Shown here one piece after another: positions 10,745 to 20,133 of a stretch of 29,228 nucleotides of DNA. The notes below the pieces were generated by a model, which was not told the DNA's origin, did not search any database, and saw only the letters and a program-made list of their open reading frames with translations. The translations under genes were made by a program, and so were the position numbers. Numbering within the stretch: the stretch's first letter is position 1; each line of letters opens with the position of its first letter. This DNA comes from Azolla pinnata. Its lineage: Eukaryota; Streptophyta; Polypodiopsida; Salviniales; Salviniaceae. Where the stretch lies: the NCBI GenBank assembly GCA_037176905.1, contig JBBBWG010002671.1:3502-32729 (forward strand), given 5' to 3'.

Positions 10745-13523
10745 TCACGCTTCAAGATCTTTCGATGGATTCGGCCGGCTCCAGATATTTGAATCAGGAT
10801 CTGAAAGATCCAACTTATCTGATCCAACGTCTACTGCAATGAGAGGTTCCAACTCTCTCTCCTTCACAACCTGAAAACATAATGCAGAAAATAGAGAAGT
10901 CTCTTAAAAACAACAATATAGCATCACTAAAAAAGAGAGAGAGAAACAAGTGCGGTCAAAGAGTTACCTGTGCCAATGGAGACGATGCAACTTCTGCTGT
11001 TGCTTTTTGTTGTTGGCTTTCTTTAAGAGATACATAAGAGTATGCAACCATACCAACAATGGCAACACAAATGCCGAACACGTTTTGCAAGCTAAATGGG
11101 TTCTTCAGTAGTATGTACCCGAATGCTAACACAAGGCATGTCTTGAGATGTCCCAACACTTGATAAGTAACTGGGGAGGTTTTCCCAATGACAAGGAATG
11201 TACTGAAGTTGACCGAAACTGATATTAGACAAGAGAGAGTGATGAAGAACTGCAACATAAAAAGGAAAGAGTATAGTTAAAAGACTTACAATGCTACAGA
11301 AACTACTTAGGGTAAATGGTTTATAGTTTACCAAAACTGGCGCATTGTAATCAAATGCAAAGACATTTTCCTTTGTTAAAAAGCCATCCAGGAAAGGCCC
11401 TGATATAAACAATGTCATTGCTTGGTATGGACAAGACTGATAGAGAAGTTGGGTCGAACTCACTTTGAATCTCTTTTGGATCGTATTAGTCATCTAGGCG
11501 TATGATGTTTATTTTAAGTAGTTACAACCCATGAGCATTTACAAAACATAGGAAGCAAAGCCATATTTCGTCCTAAAGGCGTCGTAAAAAAACTAATCAT
11601 AAAATGCAGTGTAAGGATACAATCTGTGCAATGCATGTTGTTACGATAGCAAGAATTGAGAGAATGGATCCCAGAAAATTGAGCTGAAGATCAGTCACTG
11701 TAGCGATCCCCACTCCAAGGAGAAGAATGAAAAGTGCCATCTGGATTTTCTGGCTACAAATAATACAGCAAATGAAGAAAGGAATCAAAATCAAAGCCCC
11801 TATCAAGGTCTTTATCTTAGTCAAAAGATTTAATAACACATCTTATAATACAAAAGGCGGATTCAGATACATGTAGGCCACGGAAGGTCATATTCTAATG
11901 AAATTCTGGCAATACCCATGCCATCTCTTATCCGCACAGGGCCCACATTTCGAAATATCTTTATACTATACCAACCTTACCCTCATACACCACTCACCTG
12001 AATATTTTCCTTAGAAACAAAGTCTCAAGTAAAACAGTGCACGGAATGATTGCTAGCTTTGTCATCTGTACATTCAAGAAAATGGTGGAAAGCAATAAGG
12101 AATGTATAATTTCAGCACAAAAACCAAAAGAACATAAAAAAATAGTAAGGTTATGGTTAACAATGAATTATGTTTCACCTGATAAAATCCTACAGAATTG
12201 AAACCCAAGCAAAGGTTCAACAATCCAATGGAGACTCCATTCAGGATTCCGAACCCCATCACAGTTTGTGCATCAAATGCTTTATGTTCAAACAATCTTA
12301 GCATCCTTGCAACATGCAAAGAGCAAAATGTCACCAATAAATGCCAGCTTGTGAGTGTTGTTGCTACAGATTCCACCAAACAGAGAGCATGCCATCAGGA
12401 TTGCATACACCTCTAAATACTAGCAATAAATGAAAATCTGACGCTGATGGAAAACGGAAAGAAACTTATATTGGAGGCATGAATTATGTAATCACCATGA
12501 GAGAATTACAGATAAACTAGTTTAGAATAAGAAGGTAAAAACTTATTACAGCGTTATGCAGAAAAAAGACCTATTAACCCAAAATTATCAACAGAGTTAC
12601 GTAGACGAAAACCTATGAACCCAAAATTATCAATTCCATCTCTGATCTACACACAACATTACTCAGCGCAGAGGAATTGATGGATTCTAGTACACACAAC
12701 ACATCATTTTGCCAGAAATAAAATTATTGACGAATGCCAATTCACATACCCCATGAAGTAATGAACCCAAATCCTATCTCTGATGCACACAGAACAATTC
12801 ATGATCCTAAAATGGAAGAAGCAATGGATTCTAATATACATAGTATATTACTTCCTCAAAAATGAAAGAATCGGTGAGTGTTGATCCACACATCAAGCAT
12901 ATATCCCATCTACCAAGAAGTGATGCTTGAATGAAAAGAAAGAAAAGAACCCCAAATATTCTCTTTAATTTAAACATATCATAAAGTTAGCATGCCTAAA
13001 TTACGAAATTCATGATAGCAAACTGAAAGGATCATATGGATTTGCTTGTATTCGGATCAATAAAATCCACAACACTCACAAAGAACGCAGAGAAAGGCCA
13101 TCCAAATATTCTATACTGGATGAGAAATGTAAACAAACATATGAATTGAGAGATGAGTTGAATAATGGACGGACCAGAAACTCAGACGATGACAAAATGA
13201 ACCGCTGAAGAATAAAAAAAAGGAGATGTCAAAATGAATCGAGGCTGAGTAAATGGACGGACCAGAAACTCAGACGATGACAACATGAACCGCTGAAGAA
13301 TCAAAAAAAGGAGATGTCAAAATGAATCGAGGCTGAGACCGAACCGGAAAACGAATGGGAGGAACGAGAATGAGGGGGGCGGAAGACCTCATCACATACC
13401 AAAGTTGAAGCTGAATGAACTGAGCAGCGCCTTATTGCAGATGACGATGGAGACCGACGAAACAACGGACAGGCCGAGGGCTCCGACGGTTCCGAGCTGA
13501 TGCCCCCGGTTCTCTGCAGCCAT
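10745..13523 (-). CDS. UXT: Golgi UDP-xylose transporter (NST/TPT family)
   Basis: Nucleotide-sugar/triose-phosphate translocator family antiporter. By homology to the Arabidopsis UXT group it moves UDP-xylose into the Golgi (in exchange for UMP) for cell-wall xylan and xyloglucan. Exons on the minus strand are 13523-13400, 12363-12179, 12065-11998, 11753-11621, 11493-11332, 11249-10968 and 10870-10745. All introns are GT-AG and every phase closes, giving 359 aa, the usual family length. Signatures are VGALGLSVVSSVSIVICNKA, FATTLTSWHLLVTFCSLHVA, SIGLLNLCLGFNSVGFYQ, LGVGIATVTDLQLNFLGS, MTNTIQKRFKVSSTQLLYQS and GKTSPVTYQVLGHLKTCLVL. About ten membrane segments are expected. The hydrophilic C-terminus ends NPSKDLEA, as in UXT proteins. 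Intron 1 is 1036 bp and contains an 88-bp tandem duplication. UXT is a better match than the sister UDP-rhamnose/galactose transporters, but substrate cannot be proven from sequence. Confidence 0.92.
13164..13339. repeat. 88-bp tandem duplication in UXT intron 1
   Basis: Two copies start at 13164 and 13252 and share AATGGACGGACCAGAAACTC and AATGAATCGAGGCTGAG, with only a few differences (for example ACAAAATG against ACAACATG). It is wholly intronic. Confidence 0.9.
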
Positions 13524-14077
13524 GAGGGGGGGGCGCCAGGCGAAACCAAGTAGATGCTTTAATCTCTTGGCACAAGGGGGGCTTTGTATGTGGCCAAAAA
13601 TGGTGGAACAGGGGAGCAGGAAACAGGGGGGGAAAGAAAGGGTTCCGGCGCGTCTGCGTGAGGGGAACCGCAGGAAACGTACGAAGAAGAAGACGAAGAG
13701 GAAGAGGATGATGAGGATGCGGCTATGGCGTTACAGAGCTGCTGTTGCTACTGCTCCCCTGTTCTGTACTAATCTGTGCGCGTTGCTCCATCGCTGTCTT
13801 CCCCTGTTTCTCTCTTCTCTTCTTTTTCTTCGGTGTTTTTTCCTTTTACCGGCTATCTCAGCGGGCAGCTGTCGGTCACCAACCTTCCTCTTCCGTGTCT
13901 TCTACCGGATCTATTTACCGGCTGCTGCCGGTCATCAGCTGACAATGTCTGTGCAGGTGGTTTTGTATGTTTTTTCTTCATTTTTTTCTTTTGCATGTTC
14001 AAGTGTGACTCTCAGCACAGAAGGTTTGCTCTTTCGGTTCGAATCGACGGTCCTGAACAGTACCGATGCCTTATGAA

Positions 14078-14310
14078 ACCCTTGTTGATGCTGATGATTG
14101 TTGTTGTTGCTGCTGCTATTGCTGATGATTGTTGTTGCTGCTAATTGTTGTTGCTGTTGTTGCTGCTGCTACTGTTGTTGATTGCTGTTGCTGATTGTTG
14201 TTGCTGCTGATTGTTGTTGTTGTTGTTGCTGATTGTTGTTGCTGCTGATTGTTGTTGTTGTTGCTGATGATTGTTGTAGCTGCTAATTGTTGCTGTTGTT
14301 GCTATCATCG
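14078..14310. repeat. Compound (TTG/CTG)n trinucleotide tract
   Basis: About 230 bases consist almost wholly of TTG, CTG and occasional ATT/GAT triplets (repeated TTGTTGTTGCTGCTGATTG). In coding sequence such a tract would give Leu- or Gln/Asn-rich runs, but no gene context supports coding here. Confidence 0.85.
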
Positions 14311-14720
14311 GCAGACTCCAGGCTTGTGTTTTCTACCATCGGCAGATTCTAGGCCCATTTCAGCTGCTGTTGGTTAGAATCCTCAAAGGCTCATATGAGC
14401 CAACTGCTGCTCACGGAAATTTTGGGACCATGTCTATTGCTTGCTGTCTGTATGCTACCTTGGTCGACTTCTGCCAATGGATTCCAAGCAGATGTCGTTT
14501 GCCATCGAGGGGTAGATTCATGGATTCTGGGCCTACATCGACTGTTATTTGTTGCCGAGGGCAAATTCCAGGCTTGTATACACTACTGTCACCTCATTCC
14601 ATGTTTGCGCATCATGTTGTCCGCGAATTCCATGCTTGTGTCTGCTACTGCTATAAGCTGATTTCCAGGCTTGAGTCTGCTATTGTCGGCGGATTCCAAG
14701 CCTTTGTATGTCAAAGTGGA
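14310..14720. repeat. Degenerate minisatellite
   Basis: A loose unit of the form (C/G)GGCAGATTCCAGGCTTGTGT followed by TCTGCTA recurs about seven to nine times with strong divergence and irregular spacing, for example near 14308, 14337, 14568, 14624, 14660 and 14688. Detected by eye. Confidence 0.5.
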
Positions 14721-15632
14721 TTCCGGACATCTCCATCTTTTGACAGACAGCTAGCAGATGGGCGTCGTTTCAAACCAGAAAGAAGCGTGTCGTCGCATGC
14801 TCCCTCCCTCTCAACCTTTTTTTACCGGTCCTCCTAAATTGTTCGGTCTCCTTTGGCACCTGTATTGTACGGCTCCTAGCATCTTCCGATCCTTCCTTTT
14901 CAAGAACGATGCGAGTCCGAAGACATGTTTGTCTGTAGTGATGCTCCCAGCTATCTGTTTGTCGTGGAAACCTCGTCGCTAGTAAACATTGTCGCCTTTC
15001 AGGATCTTCCGATGCGTCGAGCACCTCCTTGCGACTACTTCTGAATGTTCATGCTCATCTCTTCCAAAATGGCATTATAACAAACTACCACTAAGCATTG
15101 TGCCATGACTACCTGGTTCTTCTTATCTCGACCAAATGTTTATAGGAAACCATTATACTCTTGCATTCGATGCCCAACAATTCTTTTCTAATTACAGTTT
15201 GATGCCTGCAACATTTATTGCCTATTATCATTAGATCAATCAATCAAACCATAAAAGTCAATCAAATCCTAATCCGTTAATTAATAATCAAATGATAAGT
15301 GGATACAACATCGACAGAGCTAGAAAAAAACAAAAATCGTGCAAGTGGAAGCCACTGAAAATCATTCATAAAAGTCCATACAAGGGAATGATGGATTTTG
15401 GCTCATCTTGTTATCAATCAGAAGTCCTGTCGGTGAGGAATTAGCAGCTTAAACTGGCTCTTAATTAGGACGAAAACCCACACTACGAACAAATCCTCTT
15501 CTTGTTCAACGAAAGTCTCACACATGCATGTACATTATCTGTAACTATATATAAACACATTTTCATATCTATGTACTCATATAAACATGTATTAGACAGA
15601 GGGGAAAACCCCCAAAAAACGTCTAACAAATT

Positions 15633-15966
15633 TATTAATTACATTTTAACGCCTACCAAAATTTAAAAAAAGACAGATTAACGCATTGTTTTATCTCTCA
15701 CAAAATAATAAACACCCAATTAATTGATATCAACACTAAATTAATAATTTAGATTCTGAAATTACTAGCTTCTGTTGATCGAATACAATAAGGGAATCAA
15801 CTAGCAAACAATAGAACAAAGAAAGAAACAATTAGTAAATAGCAGCAGGAGAAGTGATAAATGGAATTAGTGGGAATTAATTGGGCATTCTCAATTTTTA
15901 GCGAAAGTAACACTAGGTGTTAATATGTAATTCCTAATTCGATTAGGTGTTAAAATGCAATTAATG
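15633..15966. repeat. AT-rich element with 31-bp inverted termini
   Basis: The arm at 15633-15663 is inverted at 15936-15966, matching at 24 of 31 positions around the core ATTAATT(A/G)CATTTTAAC. The 272 bases between are AT-rich and non-coding. A second, partial copy of the right arm (AGGTGTTAATATGTAATT) starts near 15914. It may be an old MITE or foldback element; no target-site duplication was established. Confidence 0.4.
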
Positions 15967-16010
15967 TAGAGGAAAGGAGATCATCATCAGGAAGTTGAGT
16001 TTCATTCAAA

Positions 16011-16162
16011 CATGGAAGGAGACACATATATTCTCTCACGGAAATTTCTTAACCATGACTTGGTCCTAGGAGCCTCCCAAATGGATCATGGAAGGAGACA
16101 CATATATTCTCTCAGGGAAATTTCTTAACCATGACTTGGTCCTAGGAGCCGCCCAAATGGAT
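16011..16162. repeat. 76-bp tandem duplication
   Basis: Two copies starting CATGGAAGGAGACACATATA lie at 16011 and 16087. They differ only at ACGG/AGGG and CCTC/CCGC, so the duplication is fairly recent. It lies 3' of the GC-rich PPR gene. Confidence 0.93.
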
Positions 16163-16391
16163 CTTCCCTTCGACAGGTATATTGTACATGAGGACATTAG
16201 GGTGATAGATTGGCAATGAATCTCTCCATAATCTTATGCCTTTTCTTTGTACTGACGATGAATCTTTTTATTCTGAAAAAATAAGAATAGAAACGCAATC
16301 CGTAAAAATCGGCAGGCGTTTTTCGGGCAATTTCGTCTTAGAAAAAAGAGAGGATCGAAATCGAAATCGAAATCGAAAGGCGATCGAAAAA

Positions 16392-18986
16392 TTAGAGAGC
16401 AGAGAGTGTGCACGCGGACGAATGCGTGCCGGCGGCCGACGCGTAAACGTTGCTCATGAAGACATACGGCACGGCGTCGTTCGCGTCGAGCTCCAGGGCG
16501 GACGCAAACGCCCATCGCGCGAGCTCCGCCGGGCACGGGTCCGATTTCCGGGACGCGGCGCCCAAGACGGCGTGCCAGAAGCCGAGGCCAGTGCGAAACG
16601 GCATCGTGTCGACCACCCACGCAAGCCTCTCGAAATCGCCAGCTCGGCCGTAGAGCTCGACGATGCAGAGGAAGTGCTCGATGGCCGGAGCAACGGCCCG
16701 GGCACGGATCATGGCGGCGATGCAGAGCTGGCCGAGCTCTGGGCGCCCAGAGTGCGCGCAAGCGCTCAAAAGCCCGCCGAACGTGGATCGATCGGGACGA
16801 AGGGCGGCACCCGACATGTCGCGGAACGCCGCGAACGCCGCCTGTTCATCGCCGTATTGGGCGTAGCCGGAGATGAGCGAGTTCCAGACAGACGCCGTCT
16901 TCGCGGCCGAGAGCCGGGAAAACGCGTGTCGAGCGAGCCCCAGCATCCCGCACTTCGCGTACATGTCCACCAGAGCGCCGCCGACAAGCCCGTCTCGCTC
17001 CATCCGCTGCCCGTCGCTCGTCTTCGTCATCGATCCGTGCATCGCCCGGCCCTTGTCGGCGCACCCGAGGCTGCCGATCGCTCTCAAGACGCACGCCCAC
17101 GTGACGTCGTTCGGCGGGGCCGCCTCGGCCTCGAAGAACAAGCCCACGGCTTCCTCGTTGTAGCCCGCTTGCGCGTAGCCCGCGATCAGCACGTTCCACG
17201 CGACGACGCCGCGGGCTTCGCCGCCCATCGCGTCGAACACGCCCTGCGCTCTCCGGATCGAGCCGCATTTGAAGTACATGTCCATCAGCGCGTTCGCGAC
17301 GCACGCATCCTTCTTCTCCGACGATGCCTTCTCCATCGCTGCATGTATCTCTCGGCCCTTCTCGCAAGCCCCCAGGCTAGCGCAAGCCTTGAGCACGCAG
17401 ACGAGCGTGACCGCATCGGGCGCTTGGTCGCATCGTCGCATCAGCTCGAAGCATCGGAGCGCTTGCTCGTGGTGCCCGTGCTGGACGTACCCCGAGATCA
17501 ACGCGTTCCACGCCACGACATCGGCACGGTGGGCTCGAACGATCCTGTCGTCCAATGCCCGCTGCGCCTTGTCCAATGCGCCGCGCGCCGCGTACATGTC
17601 GACGAGCGTGTTGCGAACCAGGGCATCTCCGGCTTGTTCGGCGTCTCCCGCGATCCGCGCATGGATCTCGAGCCCCTTCGCCTCGTCGACCCCCACACAA
17701 GCGCAAGCTTTGAGCACGCAGATGTACGTCACCGGATCGGGCGCGAGGCCTTCCAGCCGCATCCGCCGGAAGAGCTCCAGCGCTCTGCTCCCGTCCCCGG
17801 CTTCGGCGTGCCCCGCGATGATCGAATTCCACGAGACGGAATCCTTCCTGGCTAGCCCATCGAAGACCTCGCCGGCTCTTCGAATCGCGCCGCATTTCGC
17901 GTACATGTCGAGCATCGCATTCCCGACGAGGACGTGCGTCTCCGCCGATCCCGCGGCTTCCTCGCCGGCGATCCGAGCGTGCATTTCGCAGCCTTTCGCC
18001 ATCGCCGTCGCGAGGCCACAGGCCTTGAACACGCACGAGAGCGCCACGGCGTCGGGCGCGAGGGCCTCGCGCAGCAGCCCATCGTAGCAATCCAGCGCTT
18101 CTCGCGCGCATCCGCGCTGAAGATACCCCGCCATCAACGCCGTCCACGAGACGTGGTCACGCACGCGGAGCTCGTCGAACGCCTTGGCAGCCTCCCCCTC
18201 CGATCCGCACCTCGCATACAGATCGACCAGCACGTTCCCGACGCAAACTTGGGCTCGAACCGATCGCTGGCCCGCGATTCGGGCGTGGATTCGGCGACCC
18301 ATCTCCGATCCGATGGGCCCTTCGCAGCCCTTGAGCGCGAGCACGTAAGTGCCCGCATCGGGGATCCGGCTCCCCCCGTGCTGCATGCGCTCCAAGCATC
18401 GCAGCGCTTCTTCGCCGTCGCCGTGGTGGATATACGCGCCGATGATGGCGTTCCATGCGTCCGCGCCCCGATCGACGAGCGCATCGAACGTCTCGCGAGC
18501 TTTGCGAATCGCGCCGCATTTCGCGTACATCTCCACCGACACGTTCGCGATCACGGCGTTGTGTTCAAGCCAGCCTCGCCTGGCGATCTCCGCTTGCAAC
18601 GCCTGGCCTTCGCCGAGCATGCCCAGGTTCCCGCACGCCTTGAGAGCATACACGAATGCGATCGGATCGGGCACGAATCCTTCCTGCTGCATGAGCTCGA
18701 ATCCGCGGAGAGCTTCCTCCTCGAGCCCGTGCACCGAGGCGTAGCCTCCGATGAGGGATGTCCAAGATACCACATCTCGCGCCGGAAGCTCGTCGAACAC
18801 CTCCTGCGCCTTCTTGACGTCGCCGCATTTCGCATACATGTTCACGAGTATGCTCCCCAGGTGCACATCGTCCGGAAGCATGCCGTCGCTGGCGAGATCG
18901 GCATGTATCTGCCTTCCCCTGCATAGATCCTTTGATTTGGAGCAAGCTTTCAGTGCGGCGATCGCGTCGCTCCTGCCATGAGTCAT
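16392..18986 (-). CDS. GC-rich PLS-class PPR protein, E-type end
   Basis: Intronless 864-residue pentatricopeptide-repeat protein. PLS-class PPRs bind organelle RNA one base per repeat, and most act in C-to-U editing or processing in plastids or mitochondria. About seven P-L-S triplets run through the protein, marked by VNMYAKCG, VEMYAKCG, VDLYARCG, LDMYAKCG, VDMYAARG, MDMYFKCG and VDMYAKCG, with VSW(T/N)xLI(G/A)GYA and CVLKACA between them. The end (FWHAVLGAAS, then ALELDANDAVPYVFMSNVYA) is an E1 motif; the frame stops soon after, with no E2 or DYW deaminase. The first Met lacks an obvious transit peptide, and an in-frame TGA lies just upstream, so a separate 5' exon is possible. Sampled lines are 62-72% GC, far above the flanks and the neighbouring PPR gene. 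Its RNA target is unknown. Confidence 0.88.
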   Translation of the reverse strand: MTHGRSDAIAALKACSKSKDLCRGRQIHADLASDGMLPDDVHLGSILVNMYAKCGDVKKAQEVFDELPARDVVSWTSLIGGYASVHGLEEEALRGFELMQQEGFVPDPIAFVYALKACGNLGMLGEGQALQAEIARRGWLEHNAVIANVSVEMYAKCGAIRKARETFDALVDRGADAWNAIIGAYIHHGDGEEALRCLERMQHGGSRIPDAGTYVLALKGCEGPIGSEMGRRIHARIAGQRSVRAQVCVGNVLVDLYARCGSEGEAAKAFDELRVRDHVSWTALMAGYLQRGCAREALDCYDGLLREALAPDAVALSCVFKACGLATAMAKGCEMHARIAGEEAAGSAETHVLVGNAMLDMYAKCGAIRRAGEVFDGLARKDSVSWNSIIAGHAEAGDGSRALELFRRMRLEGLAPDPVTYICVLKACACVGVDEAKGLEIHARIAGDAEQAGDALVRNTLVDMYAARGALDKAQRALDDRIVRAHRADVVAWNALISGYVQHGHHEQALRCFELMRRCDQAPDAVTLVCVLKACASLGACEKGREIHAAMEKASSEKKDACVANALMDMYFKCGSIRRAQGVFDAMGGEARGVVAWNVLIAGYAQAGYNEEAVGLFFEAEAAPPNDVTWACVLRAIGSLGCADKGRAMHGSMTKTSDGQRMERDGLVGGALVDMYAKCGMLGLARHAFSRLSAAKTASVWNSLISGYAQYGDEQAAFAAFRDMSGAALRPDRSTFGGLLSACAHSGRPELGQLCIAAMIRARAVAPAIEHFLCIVELYGRAGDFERLAWVVDTMPFRTGLGFWHAVLGAASRKSDPCPAELARWAFASALELDANDAVPYVFMSNVYASAAGTHSSACTLSAL

Positions 18987-20133
18987 GCTTGCCCATCCAC
19001 AGGGTGCTTCTGATGCAATTCTTCAAGCCATTTTGGTTTTATCCTTTCTGCCGGCGATTCTTCCGGAACGACCGGATGAATCTAGCACATTGCATGTTCA
19101 TCGATCCTTTGTGCATTCAGGAATCCTTTACCTGCATAAGCCATGAATCAATCAATCCTTTTTCTTGCATGAATGATATGGTAGACCACATTCCATCAAA
19201 TTGTTGCAGACATGGTGGGTTCTTTTCTTCTATCTCTGAGGGGCCTTCTCCCTCCCTCAGCAGTATATCTGAGTGAGTTTCCTCCGGGCCTTTGCCATGG
19301 AACCTTGGGACACCTTGCCCTTCCTTCTACATCACATCCTGAGCTCATGACGAAGTGAACGACCTTCAACCCTGAACCTGGTTGAAACCCTTCGATTTAG
19401 ACCGTTTCCATGTCAAGCATCATCAAACGTTTTGCTGATGTTCTTCTGATCAGCCAGTCCCATGCATGTCTAGACAAGACAGGGTTGCAGAAACCTGAAG
19501 AAAATGCCTTCCTTCACAGGCTTTGTTTGGAGATCATGCAGCGTGAAACTATGGCTGTTTAAGCATGAAACCCAAATGCCAAAAAACAATATCTTCAAAG
19601 GCAAACCTAGCAAAAGCCCAGACCTTCGTTGGAAAAGCTTCAACAAAGATACTTACAAACTGCCTGTCCGGTATTGTTTCATGGATCCCACCTACCACTT
19701 GGAAAAAATTGTACCTGCATATTGCCAAATCATCGTGAGAAATAGCCTGCATCGCAGTGGTTTGAGGATCATATACACGACAAGCTAAATTTGGTCACAT
19801 ACAAGTATCAAACATTTTTAATGCACATTTCAATGACCATTTGCGGCAAGTGCCACGGCAAATTGTTCTCAGTTCCAAGTATATGATACATTATTAAGGC
19901 CAATGTTAATGTGGCCAACATCTTTACAGGACTGGGATGTTTCCCGAAGGAGAAAATACGTTGAACTTCAAGGTTGAATCGTGTTTGGTGACCCTGTCCA
20001 AGGACAAATGGCATTAGCTAGAATGATTTTCCGAAGGAGGCATGTAGGATATCGAAGCAATATTCAAAATTCGATGAATATGATGACCACAGCCAAGATC
20101 AATGGTATTTTGCAGGTATGTTTACAAGATTCA
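18987..20133. other. Spacer between the two PPR genes
   Basis: This 1.1 kb lies between the stop of the upstream PPR gene and the start of the GC-rich one; both are on the minus strand. It should hold the 3' UTR of one and the promoter of the other. Composition returns to ordinary AT-rich values as soon as the GC-rich frame ends. No further gene, repeat or transposon was recognised; the short frame at 19504-19788 has no known motif. Confidence 0.55.

Larger units (their letters stand above)
13524..16391. other. Intergenic repeats between UXT and GC-rich PPR gene
   Basis: The first few hundred bases should be the UXT promoter and 5' UTR. No convincing gene follows. Contents are a TTG/CTG trinucleotide tract (14078-14310), a degenerate minisatellite (about 14310-14720), AT-rich DNA with an inverted-repeat element (15633-15966), a 76-bp tandem duplication (16011-16162) and a TCGAAA hexamer run (16355-16378) near the PPR stop codon. 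Plus-strand frames at 13522-14076 and 14370-14837 lack recognisable domains. Confidence 0.6.

Noticed and set aside
14030..14050. GGTTCGAATC resembling a tRNA B box
   Set aside because: Flanking bases do not form a T-arm stem of more than three pairs, and no A box, anticodon arm or acceptor stem is found at the right distances.
13522..14076. 184-codon plus-strand frame over the UXT promoter
   Set aside because: Low-complexity, no recognisable domain, and it overlaps the UXT start codon region on the other strand.
14370..14837. 155-codon plus-strand frame
   Set aside because: It reads through a degenerate minisatellite, and competing frames of similar size overlap it; no family resemblance.
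16236..17855. 539-codon plus-strand open frame
   Set aside because: It lies antisense to the GC-rich PPR gene. High GC removes chance stop codons, and the product has no motif, whereas the minus-strand frame shows regular PPR repeats. The long frames at 17269-18087 and 17934-18926 are rejected for the same reason.
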